Shown here piece by piece: positions 45,322-57,310 of a stretch of DNA of 64,000 nt. The position numbers were made by a program, and so were the translations under genes. The notes beneath the pieces are model-generated. The model had not been told where the DNA came from. It searched no databases and saw only the letters and a list, made by a program, of their open reading frames with translations. Origin of the DNA: Hyphomicrobiales bacterium (lineage in GTDB: Bacteria; Pseudomonadota; Alphaproteobacteria; Rhizobiales; Rhodobiaceae); contig PKTR01000004.1 in NCBI GenBank assembly GCA_002869065.1, forward strand, positions 248,001 to 312,000. The letters are read 5' to 3'. Within the stretch, counting starts at the first letter, position 1. Every line of letters starts with the position of its first letter.

Positions 45322-46500
45322 ATGGTACACAAACTTCTCATTAATGATGTCCTGCGCGACAGCGCCGTATCAAAAGAAGAAAAATACGCGTATTTTCCGA
45401 TCGGCAAAGCGGCAAACACAAATATTAAGAGGTGGCTTTGGGAAGTTGAATGCGCGCGCGGCTACGAAACACCTGTACCGCAGACGTATTTCGACGTTCA
45501 CAACTACGGCTGGATCAACGCCGATAGAGAAACGCCCTGGATCGCATTCTCTCGAAAAAGCGGCGCGGATTTCGCGACCGCGCTGGCGTCAAAATTCAAA
45601 TTCACCGTAGTCCGTAATCCGTTTCTTCGAACGCTGTCCGGCTACCGGGACAAGATCGAATCTGCCAAGCACCCCGGCCCTGCGACGGCTGCGAAGTTCA
45701 AACTGCCGAGCTATCCGGAAAGTTTCGAAGAATTCGTCGCAATGGTCTGCGACCAGGACGACAGCCAGTCTGATATTCATTTCCGCAGCCAGACCTATAG
45801 CTGCCTGTACAATTTCGTCAAATTCGACAAGATCGTCCACATCGAGAACCTTTCAGACGAACTGGGCGAGGTCTCGCAAAGCTGCTTCGGATCAAACCAT
45901 GCCGAAGCCAACTCCAGCGAGGCCAAGCATGCAACCGGCTCGTCGAGCGTGTTTGAAAAGTATTTTACGCCTGACCTGATCGACGCCCTCAAAAAGCGGT
46001 TCAAATCCGATTTCGAGCTGCTCGGTTACAGCGATGATCCCCTCGTCCAGGCGCCCGTACGTCCGGTCGGGAACTCCGGACGGTATGCCGAGATATTCCC
46101 CGACCTCCTTGCCCTCAGCGCCGGCGATCCGTCGGAACCGGCAAAAAACATCCAACAATGGCTGGCGAGAACCGAGGTCGATCAAGGCGCCGCGTTCGGC
46201 CTGACGAAGTATCTCGAACAGATGACGCGCATCTGGGACAACACGCAGGCGCGCAACGAACCGAGTTCCGAAATCACCACCAAGGATCTGTTGGCAGGAG
46301 CAGAGAATTCGCAACTGACCGGCGACCAGTTGGGCGGCGATGCGGCGTTCGAACTGGCCGATACGATACTGCGCAATCTTCGCCTCAAGATCAGCACGCA
46401 GGGAAGCGGCACCGTCGACGTCGAAGGCTTCGGCAGATTTTCTTTCAAGCGCAACAAGAACGGAGCGCGCCGCATCCTCTTTTCGCCGGGCGACCACTGA
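45322..46500 (+). CDS. Sulfotransferase family 2 protein
   Basis: A 392-residue protein. The N-terminal 230 residues match the carbohydrate sulfotransferase (Sulfotransfer_2, HNK-1/chondroitin type) pattern: YAYFPIGKAANTNIKRWLW for the 5'-phosphosulfate site and FTVVRNPFLRTLSGYRDK for the 3'-phosphate site. The last about 130 residues (ending GRFSFKRNKNGARRILF) are extra and unrecognised. No membrane anchor is seen, unlike eukaryotic relatives. ATG at 45322 follows GGAGG closely. It is distinct in type from the sulfotransferase just upstream, so two different positions may be sulfated. Confidence 0.8.
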   Translation: MVHKLLINDVLRDSAVSKEEKYAYFPIGKAANTNIKRWLWEVECARGYETPVPQTYFDVHNYGWINADRETPWIAFSRKSGADFATALASKFKFTVVRNPFLRTLSGYRDKIESAKHPGPATAAKFKLPSYPESFEEFVAMVCDQDDSQSDIHFRSQTYSCLYNFVKFDKIVHIENLSDELGEVSQSCFGSNHAEANSSEAKHATGSSSVFEKYFTPDLIDALKKRFKSDFELLGYSDDPLVQAPVRPVGNSGRYAEIFPDLLALSAGDPSEPAKNIQQWLARTEVDQGAAFGLTKYLEQMTRIWDNTQARNEPSSEITTKDLLAGAENSQLTGDQLGGDAAFELADTILRNLRLKISTQGSGTVDVEGFGRFSFKRNKNGARRILFSPGDH

Positions 46501-46950
46501 CGGATCTAGATGCGTTCCGTGCGCAGCGCGATCCTGACAGCAGGAGTCCTCTCCACGGCCACTGCGGGTCGGATCATCGCCGCGACACCCTACGGCATAG
46601 CCGCAGCGCTCAATGCGCCTTGAGAACCGCTCAGACGGCGGCCATCGCCGATGGCGGTTCCGATCGCATATCGGCCTGAAAGGCCGTGATACGCCGCATT
46701 GCGACCCCACAGGCCCGCGCTGTGGGAAAAGCGCTGCCGCGCTTCGGCTTTCGAGCCGCTCCGACCGCCGTCGGCTCCACGAGAACAAGCGACAAAAAGC
46801 CTGTTCGGATTTCGCCGTCTGCGCACCCGATCCGGGCAGCGCGCAGAAAAACCGAACCGGGGGAAGAGTTCTCAACGCCGGCCGGTGAATAGGCCGGCCG
46901 TGATTTGGCAGTCGTTGGCTACCTCTGTCGGCTGTTGGCGAACTCAGGCC
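46501..46950. other. Gene-poor stretch after the glycan cluster
   Basis: 450 bases without a convincing gene. A 37-codon frame at 46510-46623 reads like a signal peptide (ILTAGVLSTATAGRIIAA) and then stops, which may be a decayed gene. A GC-rich inverted repeat (GGCCGG type) lies at about 46870-46895 without a T run. No integrase or transposase remnant was seen. Confidence 0.45.
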
Positions 46951-47201
46951 TCACTGCGCATCATAGAGCGCGTATCTGCGGGCCTTCGCGGATTGGGTGC
47001 AGGTCTTCTTCGCAAACGTCGTGGCGGCGTTCTTCGGCGACTTGCCGTAGGAATAGCCGCAACAGAAGCCATCCGCGGAGACGTGGAAGGCCTTGTGCCC
47101 GTTCCTCCCCCGCGGTTGCTGAACATCCCCTTGCAGTCGCTCGATTGAATCGCAGGCGCTGCAAACACGGCGGCTGAACCGGATACGGCGACGCGCAACA
47201 A
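46951..47201 (-). pseudogene. Small secreted protein gene with a frameshift
   Basis: Two overlapping minus-strand frames together make a sensible protein. The first (TTG at 47201 after CGGAGG) encodes a signal peptide, RVAVSGSAAVFAAPA, and then CKGMFSNRGG. The second carries GHKAFHVSADGFCCGYSYG and ends TCTQSAKARRYALYDAQ, a Cys-containing domain style common in rhizobial secreted proteins. The switch falls at a five-C run (47107-47111; G run on the coding strand). One extra G there would join them into about 83 residues. It may be a real mutation or a sequencing error. Confidence 0.6.
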
Positions 47202-47232
47202 GGCGACCTCCGAAATACAACGGCAGAATCAA

Positions 47233-47257
47233 AAAGGGCTCCACGAAGGAGCCCTTT
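47233..47257 (-). terminator. Terminator after tRNA-Leu
   Basis: A perfect stem AAAGGGCTCC with GGAGCCCTTT and a T run on the minus strand, 4 bases past the CCA end of the tRNA. It ends the tRNA transcript before the frameshifted gene. Confidence 0.85.
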
Positions 47258-47260
47258 AAA

Positions 47261-47347
47261 TGGTGCGGTCGAGAAGACTCGAACTTCCACGGGTTTTACC
47301 CCACAGCGACCTCAACGCTGCGCGTCTACCAATTCCGCCACGACCGC
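47261..47347 (-). tRNA. tRNA-Leu (anticodon GAG)
   Basis: Read on the minus strand, 87 bases fold as a class II tRNA: acceptor GCGGTCG with CGACCGC, discriminator A, encoded CCA, D arm with GGTAGACGC, anticodon stem CAGCG/CGCTG around loop TTGAGGT (anticodon GAG, reading CUC and CUU codons), a long variable arm GGGGTAAAACCC, and T arm with TTCGAGT. The long variable arm identifies leucine. It lies at the right edge of the accessory region. Confidence 0.95.
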
Positions 47348-47487
47348 GAAAGGAAAGCGCGAACTGCCGTTCGGCGCGCCTTCATGTATCAAATCGATGT
47401 CCCCGGTTCAAGCGCCATGATCGATTGATCGCAATATCCCTTGCCGGGATTTTCCAGCCTTCCAGAGGCACGGATAAACTGTTGAAA

Positions 47488-47763
47488 TTATTGGGGGTCG
47501 ATACAGCGGACTGTTTGCCGGGTCTTGCTTTCCGCACCCCGCATCAGCACTTCCGTGATGGTAATGCCGATTTTTTCGCCCTGAAGCACGACGCGCCCGC
47601 GCGCAATCGGGATATCGTTTGCCAACACCTCGACGTCATCGTCCTCGTTCGTGTCGAGCTCGATGACCGCGCCACGGCCCATACGCAGCAGCTGATGCAC
47701 AGGCATGATCGACGAGCCGAGAACGACCGAGAGTTCGACATCGATCTTATCGAAAGTTGACAT
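47488..47763 (-). CDS. FliN/SpoA-domain protein
   Basis: A 91-residue protein consisting of one SpoA (surface presentation of antigens) domain: VELSVVLGSSIMPVHQLLRMGRGAVIEL, then VEVLANDIPIARGRVVLQGEKIGITITEV. This matches FliN, which forms the flagellar C-ring with FliM, and the related type III secretion protein. No other flagellar gene is near, so it is either a displaced fliN or a stand-alone SpoA protein. AAGG lies just before the ATG. Confidence 0.85.
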   Translation of the reverse strand: MSTFDKIDVELSVVLGSSIMPVHQLLRMGRGAVIELDTNEDDDVEVLANDIPIARGRVVLQGEKIGITITEVLMRGAESKTRQTVRCIDPQ

Positions 47764-47860
47764 ATGCGCGCCTTGACCAACAGTGCCCGTGCAGCTCGAA
47801 GCGAACCGCCGCGTCGAGTTAAGCTTGACGAGCGAACCGTTACCGGATGGTTAACGTCTT

Positions 47861-48607
47861 ATGGTTAACGAAAGACAAACAGCGCGGCAGCCCTTCCTTG
47901 CCACCGACCCCGCCGATGCGGTCGAATGGATGATCTCCGACGCGCTCATCCCCTACCCTGAAGCCGTTGCCGCGATGGAAGCCCGTGTCGCCGCGATTGC
48001 GGACGGCACGGCGGCGGAATGCGTCTGGCTGCTCGAACACCCGCCGCTCTATACCGCCGGCACCAGCGCCGATCCGGGCGACCTCGTCGCACCGGATCGC
48101 TTCCCCGTCTACCAGACAGGGCGCGGCGGCCAGTACACCTATCACGGCCCCGGACAGCGGGTCGCCTATGTCATGCTCGATCTGAAGCGCCGTCGCCCGG
48201 ATGTGCGCGCCTTCGTCGTCGCGCTCGAGGAATGGCTGATTCGCACCCTGTGGCAGTATCACGTGCGCGGCGAACGCCGTGACGACCGCGTCGGCGTCTG
48301 GGTCCGCCGGCCCGACAAGGGCGTGGCGGTCGAAGACAAGATCGCGGCAATCGGCATTCGCCTGCGACGCTGGGTCAGCTTTCACGGTATCTCGCTCAAC
48401 GTTGAACCGGAACTCGACCATTTCTCGGGAATCATCCCCTGTGGAATTCGCGAGCACGGCGTCACCAGCCTCGTCGACCTTGGCATTCCCGTAACCCTGG
48501 CTGAAGTAGACATGATCCTGCGTCGCGAGTTCGAGGAGCTTTTCGGCGAAACGGTTGCAGTCCCCCCGCTGCTGGCCAATATGGAAGAAGCAACGAACAC
48601 CGAGTGA
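47861..48607 (+). CDS. lipB: Octanoyltransferase LipB
   Basis: A 248-residue enzyme that moves octanoate from acyl carrier protein to lipoyl domains, the first step of lipoate synthesis. The substrate-binding [19 protein letters not shown] is at about residues 85-103, the active Lys in [15 protein letters not shown], and the catalytic Cys in [15 protein letters not shown]. The ATG at 47861 is divergent from the SpoA gene. A membrane-protein gene follows after 4 nt. Confidence 0.96.
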   Translation: MVNERQTARQPFLATDPADAVEWMISDALIPYPEAVAAMEARVAAIADGTAAECVWLLEHPPLYTAGTSADPGDLVAPDRFPVYQTGRGGQYTYHGPGQRVAYVMLDLKRRRPDVRAFVVALEEWLIRTLWQYHVRGERRDDRVGVWVRRPDKGVAVEDKIAAIGIRLRRWVSFHGISLNVEPELDHFSGIIPCGIREHGVTSLVDLGIPVTLAEVDMILRREFEELFGETVAVPPLLANMEEATNTE

Positions 48608-48611
48608 GGTC

Positions 48612-49172
48612 ATGGCGGCATCCGACTACGTCTACTCCGTCCGCGGCATCGTGCGCGGCTATCAGCTTTTCCCCGACAAGGGGCCGCTGAAGCTGTTCTT
48701 TCTGACGGTTCCCGGCGACCCGGAGGTTCCCGTTCGCCTGACCGGCGTGGATCTGGAGATGCGCGACGGTCACGACGTCGAGGTTTTCTACCTACACGAG
48801 GCCAAGAAGGACAAAGACCTGCCCTTGCTGGTGAACAATTATTCGAGCCAGGAAGTCGAGGAAGTTCGGGAAAAGGACAACAGGCCGCCGAAGAAATCGC
48901 GCGGCTGCCTTGCCGGCGGCGGTGCCTTCACCATTGCCGCGATCGTGCTCGGAGCCTTCTTCTGGCCGCTCTTGATCGGGCTTGCCGTCTGGTACACCTA
49001 CAAGCGCGTGCCGCTCGAGAAGAAGTTCGCCAACAAGAACCGTCTGCAGCGCAACCGGCAAATGCTCGAGGCCTACATCAAGAACCGCTACGGTCGTCTG
49101 ATCACCGCCGACGACATGATCCGCGACGCCGACCGGGTCCGCGTCGCCGACATGGACCTCGGGCGCGACTGA
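48612..49172 (+). CDS. Membrane protein of unknown function
   Basis: A 186-residue protein. The first 100 residues are soluble and beta-rich (RGYQLFPDKGPLKLFFLTV), then a Gly-flanked hydrophobic block, FTIAAIVLGAFFWPLLIGLAVWY, that could be one or two spans, followed by a basic helix (EKKFANKNRLQRNRQML) and an acidic end. GTGAGG precedes the ATG at 48612. It is probably co-transcribed with lipB. I do not recognise a family. Confidence 0.72.
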   Translation: MAASDYVYSVRGIVRGYQLFPDKGPLKLFFLTVPGDPEVPVRLTGVDLEMRDGHDVEVFYLHEAKKDKDLPLLVNNYSSQEVEEVREKDNRPPKKSRGCLAGGGAFTIAAIVLGAFFWPLLIGLAVWYTYKRVPLEKKFANKNRLQRNRQMLEAYIKNRYGRLITADDMIRDADRVRVADMDLGRD

Positions 49173-49190
49173 ACAGCCTCTATCGGCGTC

Positions 49191-49481
49191 TCAGAGCGTC
49201 GCCAGCACATCGAAAGTGGTTGCCGAGAGGGTTGGCGCGTCGGAGATGATGCGCACCGCATCGACGCGCGCCAGCGCCGGTCCGCGCTCGCACGCTTCAA
49301 GAATGGCGGCAACCGCGTCGTCGGGACCCGAAAACGCCGCCTCGACCTCGCCGGAACGGCGATTTCGCACCCAGCCGCCGAGCCCGAGCGCCTTCGCCCG
49401 TCCCGCGCACCAGGCCCGGTAGCCAACGCCCTGAACCCGTCCGGTAACGATCACATGAACCGCGCGCATCGGCGCCCTCAC
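49191..49481 (-). CDS. Acylphosphatase
   Basis: A 96-residue protein with the acylphosphatase signatures VTGRVQGVGYRAWC (residues about 11-24, with the catalytic Arg) and GWVRNRRSGEVEAAFSG (with the catalytic Asn). It hydrolyses acyl phosphates such as acetyl or carbamoyl phosphate. The start could also be the ATG four codons later. It follows pccA by 22 bases on the same strand. Confidence 0.92.
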   Translation of the reverse strand: MRAPMRAVHVIVTGRVQGVGYRAWCAGRAKALGLGGWVRNRRSGEVEAAFSGPDDAVAAILEACERGPALARVDAVRIISDAPTLSATTFDVLATL

Positions 49482-49503
49482 CCGATCTTCAAGCCGTTCC
49501 CGC

Positions 49504-51561
<2,058 letters not shown>

Positions 51562-51689
51562 GAGGCCCGTCCCGCAGAACTGTTTCTGCGGGTCGTTGTA
51601 CGGTCTTGTGCGCCGCCCGGCAACTCAGTCGAACGGCGGATATCGCTTTCCCGGCTCAGTTCGGTAAACGGCGGCGAAAAATGACCTGC

Positions 51690-52703
51690 TCAGGCCGCGT
51701 CGCGGATGAGGTCCAGCAGTTTCGGATCGATGTGCGAGGCTTCCGCACGAAGGAACGCAAGCAGCGCCTTTTCATTCTCGTGCAGAGTGCCGTCGCGCCC
51801 GATCCGGCTGACGACCCACAGCGCCTCATCGCCGTCGATGCGCTCGGACTCACTCTGTTGGGCCTCGAAATCCGCATTGCGGGCCGCATAGGCCGCTTCC
51901 ACCCGCTCCCCGAGAGTGGGTTCGAAGACGCCCTTCAGGCCGTTCAGCAGGGCACTGCCGATTGAGCCGGCCGACAGGCCGTCCCAGTCCAGCCCGGTCG
52001 GGCTGTCGAGCCAGGCCGCACGGCGGAGCGCCTCGTTGCGGCTCGGCACGCGGAACCCTTGCGCGGCCAGCAAATGGCTGGCGATTGCCTTGACGAACAG
52101 ATCCGACCACGCCGGCGCGTTGTCCGCCTCGATGGTCGCATCATTGAGATTGAACAGAATTTCGGCCTCGGTCCGGGTGATCGCCACCGCGCCGCTGCCG
52201 CCATAGGCATAGAGGATACGGCGCAGCATCGCCGTCTCCGCCTCGCCGATAGCGCCGGGAACCAGCGTGCCGCCACGGGCAAGAACACCCCGCCCCTCGA
52301 GCACCGCCGCTTCCACTTGTTCGAGCGTGAAGCCGACGAGGCGCTGCGGCACGTCCTTGGCGGCTTCCAGCACCTTGACCAGAAGTTCCAGCTCGCGTGC
52401 CGTATCAACCACGCCATCGCGCCCGACCTGGGCGATCAGCCAGTCGGCATTATCGCGACTGACATAGCCGCGCGGCTCAGCCTGATGGACGATGAAATCG
52501 GCTTGCGCTTCGATGAAGAGTTCGGTCCAGGCCGGTGTCGCGGCCTCACAATCGTCATTGAGGCGGAACAGCGCCAGCGCTTCACGCACATCGACGATGC
52601 CGTCGGGATAAACAGCGCGGCGTAGCGCGAAAACGTCTTCCGTCGTCATCCGCCTTTTCAGCCGGATCGCCTCGACCATGGACTCAAATTCACGAGCAGC
52701 CAT
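51690..52703 (-). CDS. Conserved hypothetical protein with internal repeats
   Basis: A 337-residue cytoplasmic protein built from two or three related segments. The clearest pair is VFALRRAVYPDGIVDVREALALFRLND (about residues 24-50) with ILYAYGGSGAVAITRTEAEILFNLND (about 182-207), each followed by a PAW.(E/D)LF.(E/K)A motif. The third copy may be the C-terminal WVVSRIGRDGTLHENEKALL, which also matches IAQVGRDGVVDTARELELL. I do not recognise a named family. It sits between pccB and pccA; AAGGGGG precedes the ATG. Confidence 0.75.
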   Translation of the reverse strand: MAAREFESMVEAIRLKRRMTTEDVFALRRAVYPDGIVDVREALALFRLNDDCEAATPAWTELFIEAQADFIVHQAEPRGYVSRDNADWLIAQVGRDGVVDTARELELLVKVLEAAKDVPQRLVGFTLEQVEAAVLEGRGVLARGGTLVPGAIGEAETAMLRRILYAYGGSGAVAITRTEAEILFNLNDATIEADNAPAWSDLFVKAIASHLLAAQGFRVPSRNEALRRAAWLDSPTGLDWDGLSAGSIGSALLNGLKGVFEPTLGERVEAAYAARNADFEAQQSESERIDGDEALWVVSRIGRDGTLHENEKALLAFLRAEASHIDPKLLDLIRDAA

Positions 52704-52843
52704 TACCGAACCCCCTTAACGCGAATCGCTCAGGGTTGAGGGTATCGGTCGAGACTTCCCAAGAAGTTAATCGGATAGATCGAAATCAACGAAGGATATC
52801 GCCTGAAGGAGAGGCTTTTCGGTGTCGCTTCGGAGGCTTCCCG

Positions 52844-53488
52844 TCACCAGGGCATGAACGAGTTCATGAAATTCATCGGCCGCGACACGTTGCGGTTCAT
52901 CTGCGCCATGTCCCAGCGCATCCGCCCCATATCGGCGGTGATGGTGCCGATCTTTGTGTTCATCGACGACATTTCACCCGCAATGGTCGTGACCCGCGTC
53001 TGGATGCCTTCCATCTGCTTGAGATATTTCATCTGCGCGCTGATATAGGCCATATCCTTGGCGATCGGCGTCATGTTTTCCAGATGATCCATCTTGGCGT
53101 TCATCGTTTCCATATTGGTGGAAATCGTCGCCACGCGGACGGTCATATCCTCGATGCTGCTGGTCAGCGTCTGCATGCTTTCCGTCAGGTGTGCCATGTG
53201 GACGCCCATCTTCGGGTCGAAGCGGTCGGCAATCATGCGGATGTCATAGGTCAGGCTGTAGACAAGATAGAAGCCGTAACCCATCAGACAGAAAACCAGC
53301 GCGATGCCCGGGTAGACGATGTATTCCCAACGCCGCGCCGTCCGCTCGAACGAACTGACGAAGCGCTCCAGCGCATCCACCGGCATCGTGATTGTTTCGC
53401 AGGGAAGCCTGTTCGACGGATTACCCGTCGCACCGACCGCTGCCGCTGAACCGTTTTCGGCGGCATCATCCTTGGAATTTTCGGCCAT
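52844..53488 (-). CDS. Single-span membrane protein with long coiled coil
   Basis: A 214-residue protein. A basic/aromatic stretch (SSFERTARRWEYIVYPG) leads into one membrane helix (IALVFCLMGYGFYLVYSL), then about 130 residues of Met- and Thr-rich heptads (MGVHMAHLTESMQTLTSSIEDM onward) that should form a coiled coil, ending in NFMNSFMPW. The N-terminus is probably cytoplasmic and the coil on the outer face, or the reverse. The function is unknown. Confidence 0.72.
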   Translation of the reverse strand: MAENSKDDAAENGSAAAVGATGNPSNRLPCETITMPVDALERFVSSFERTARRWEYIVYPGIALVFCLMGYGFYLVYSLTYDIRMIADRFDPKMGVHMAHLTESMQTLTSSIEDMTVRVATISTNMETMNAKMDHLENMTPIAKDMAYISAQMKYLKQMEGIQTRVTTIAGEMSSMNTKIGTITADMGRMRWDMAQMNRNVSRPMNFMNSFMPW

Positions 53489-53805
53489 GCAGACCCGTTT
53501 CCCCCTCGACTAGGTTTCCTCCGGCGGCTCTACCCGCCTCCGGTATCCCACGGCGGCTTTTGCCGCTCTTGTGATCAGCGCCCGCGTTCCCCGGCTTTGC
53601 GCTGACGTATCAGTATATCAGAATTTGTTCGCACCGGAACGAATGCGACGACTTTTCGCAGATTATTGTCAGTCAAAGCTTTTGGCCGTTGGTCGCACAA
53701 ACGAAAACACCGCGCCCATCGCCGAATCGGCAAGAGGCACGGTGGTTTTACTCATCGACCGGAATGGCACGACAAGGCGCCTTTGAACGACGCCCGTTCC
53801 CGCCC
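53489..53805. other. Intergenic region upstream of coiled-coil protein gene
   Basis: 317 bases with no convincing gene. It holds the presumed promoter of the minus-strand coiled-coil gene and the 3' flank of pccB. An A/T-rich stretch with TATCAGTATATCAG occurs near 53607. I see no repeat or RNA gene. Confidence 0.45.
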
Positions 53806-55338
<1,533 letters not shown>

Positions 55339-55451
55339 CGCGGCAATCCATTCACCGGTTCATTTGGGTCAGGCTTTAGCATGGGCTCATGCGCCGGCAA
55401 AGTCGACGTGCGGCTAATACCCGGAAATTGGCCGTTGAAACGCGGGAAGAA

Positions 55452-56228
55452 CTACGGTACGCGACCGAGAATGACCCGCGCGGCCGCCATCATTTCGGCG
55501 TGGCGCGTGGCGCGCTGCGCTTCCGCTTCCGGCACCGAACCCCAGCGCTCCGCGTTCCAGAGCTCGTCCACATGGGCGGCGTTAAACGCGGCTTCTGCCG
55601 TCAGCACCCCCTGCGCCAGCGCCAGCGCGATCAGCGCCGAGCCGGTCAGCGTCGTAATCACATGAAGCGCGGAAAGCCGGAACAGATCGAATTCGGCAAC
55701 CGAGCCCGCAACGGCAGCAAGCGCCTCGTCCGCCTGCTGGACGTGGGCGATTCCGCCGGCCAGCTCGAAGCGCGCACCCAGCCTGTCGGCGGCAAAGGCA
55801 ACAACCGGATCCCAGGCCGCACACTGCGCCTCAACGAGACTGTCGGGTCCATCTGCGCGGTAGCAGACCAGATCGCTGCCGGCATATTTGACGATTTCCG
55901 CGCGCACCGCCTCGATCTGCACGGAAACGCCATCGAGCGCGGAATTGACCAGTCGCGTCACCGGCATCTTCGCCGGGTCGATTTTCTCGCCCTGCGCGGC
56001 CCACTCAGCCGCCATCGCGTCGGCCAGATCCTTCGTCGGAACCTCGATCAGGGTCTTCGCCGGCGTGCGCACGCTGCGCCCGTCAAGCAGCACCGTGAAA
56101 CCGTTTTCGCAAGCCTCGACCGTCACGCTCTTGTAGAAGCGCTTCGGCAGCGCCTTGCGGGCATGCGCCTGCGCCTTGGCGTGAGCATCCTCGGGCGACG
56201 GCCCCTCTTCGAGCAGATCGCGCATCAC
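55452..56228 (-). CDS. ATP12-family F1-ATPase assembly chaperone
   Basis: A 258-residue protein of the ATP12 family, which helps assemble the F1-ATPase alpha subunit. It has KRFYKSVTVEACENGFTVLLDGRSVRTPAK (about residues 33-62), AAEWAAQGEKIDPAKMPVTRL, and the conserved AAWDPVVAFA. It overlaps the HAD gene stop by 4 bases. The order crcB, rluA, HAD, ATP12 is a common rhizobial operon. Confidence 0.92.
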   Translation of the reverse strand: MMRDLLEEGPSPEDAHAKAQAHARKALPKRFYKSVTVEACENGFTVLLDGRSVRTPAKTLIEVPTKDLADAMAAEWAAQGEKIDPAKMPVTRLVNSALDGVSVQIEAVRAEIVKYAGSDLVCYRADGPDSLVEAQCAAWDPVVAFAADRLGARFELAGGIAHVQQADEALAAVAGSVAEFDLFRLSALHVITTLTGSALIALALAQGVLTAEAAFNAAHVDELWNAERWGSVPEAEAQRATRHAEMMAAARVILGRVP

Positions 56229-56905
56229 TTCTGTCCTTCAAGTCCGACCGCGCGGCGCACCATCGCCGGCAGTTCGGCAAAATCGTCGAGCACGCAGCAG
56301 GCGCCGGCGTCGTGCAGCGCGGCAACCGGATGATAGCCCCAGGACACACCGATCGCTTCGATGCCGGCGGCGCGCGCCATCTCCATGTCGAAGCTGGTGT
56401 CGCCGACCATCACCGCCCGCGACGGCTCGACACCGGTCTCCGACAGCGCTCTGTAAATCATTTCGGGATGCGGTTTCGAGGCCGCATCGTCGGCGGTCTG
56501 GATGGTCGCGAAGGAAATGCCGAAATCATGCACTTTCAGGATCGACTCGACGCCGCGCCGCGACTTGCCCGTCGCCATGCCGAACAGCGCATTGTCGTCC
56601 CCGGCCAGTTCGGCAAGCGCATCGAGCGTGCCCGGATAAAGTGGCTCGTGGTGATCCGGCTCGGAGCGCAGCGCGAAAAACGCCTGCTTGTACTCGCCGA
56701 TCAGCGCCTCGACCGCCTCCGGCGTCGCTGCCTCGCCCAGAAGCCGGCTCATTGCGTGCGGCAGCGACAGCCCGACAATCGACAAAAGCTCCGAACGGTG
56801 CGGGGTTTCGCGCCCGACCGCGCTGAAGGCTCGTCCCATCGCTGCGGCAATGATGTTTTGGGAATCGACCAGAGTGCCATCGCAATCGAAGATCACCAGA
56901 TACAT
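56225..56905 (-). CDS. HAD-IA family hydrolase (phosphoglycolate phosphatase-like)
   Basis: A 226-residue HAD phosphatase: motif I VIFDCDGTLVDSQ at the N-terminus, motif II in MATGKSRRG, the Lys region DDAASKPHPEM and motif IV MVGDTSFDMEMARAAG. The helical cap domain lies between motifs I and II. The substrate is likely a small phosphoester; phosphoglycolate is only a guess. It is coupled to the ATP12 gene. Confidence 0.9.
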   Translation of the reverse strand: MYLVIFDCDGTLVDSQNIIAAAMGRAFSAVGRETPHRSELLSIVGLSLPHAMSRLLGEAATPEAVEALIGEYKQAFFALRSEPDHHEPLYPGTLDALAELAGDDNALFGMATGKSRRGVESILKVHDFGISFATIQTADDAASKPHPEMIYRALSETGVEPSRAVMVGDTSFDMEMARAAGIEAIGVSWGYHPVAALHDAGACCVLDDFAELPAMVRRAVGLEGQK

Positions 56906-56998
56906 GGGAGGAAATCTCTTTTCCGAAACAAGGTCAGGGCGCGGCGGGGGGCCCGCGCCGATCAGAAGTCCTTCATATGGCGCTCGCGTCCGCGAAGC

Positions 56999-57268
56999 TC
57001 AACCTTCTTGGCCGGCGTCCTTTGCCGCACGTTCCGTCTCAAGCCGGTGCAGCCGCGCCTCGTGGTCCTCGATATGCGCCTCGATGAGATCGTTGGAGCG
57101 TTTCAGCTCGCCGGCCAGATCGCCGAGCGCCTGCGCGAGATCGCCGCTGCCTGCAGCCGCATTCATGCGCTTCTGCTGCCGGCGGGCGAGCATGGCCGCG
57201 CCGATCAGCGCGGCGATCGCAATCACCATGGCAATGGTCAGTGTCGCGCCGAAACCGAGATCGGTCAT
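56999..57268 (-). CDS. Small single-span membrane protein
   Basis: An 89-residue protein with one N-terminal membrane helix (ATLTIAMVIAIAALIGAAML) followed by a basic QQKRM and a short coiled-coil-like helix rich in Glu and Leu (LAGELKRSNDLIEAHIEDHEARL). I do not recognise a family. It lies between rluA and the HAD gene in the same direction, so it is probably part of the operon. Confidence 0.68.
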   Translation of the reverse strand: MTDLGFGATLTIAMVIAIAALIGAAMLARRQQKRMNAAAGSGDLAQALGDLAGELKRSNDLIEAHIEDHEARLHRLETERAAKDAGQEG

Positions 57269-57310
57269 TGCCCCTTCCCTTTGCAGCCGGCCACCGGCTC
57301 GGTTGCCGTT

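Noticed and set aside
46670-46890. Possible coding remnant in the 46.5-46.95 kb gap
   Set aside because: Open frames on the plus strand overlap one another in several frames, lack start signals and show no domain.
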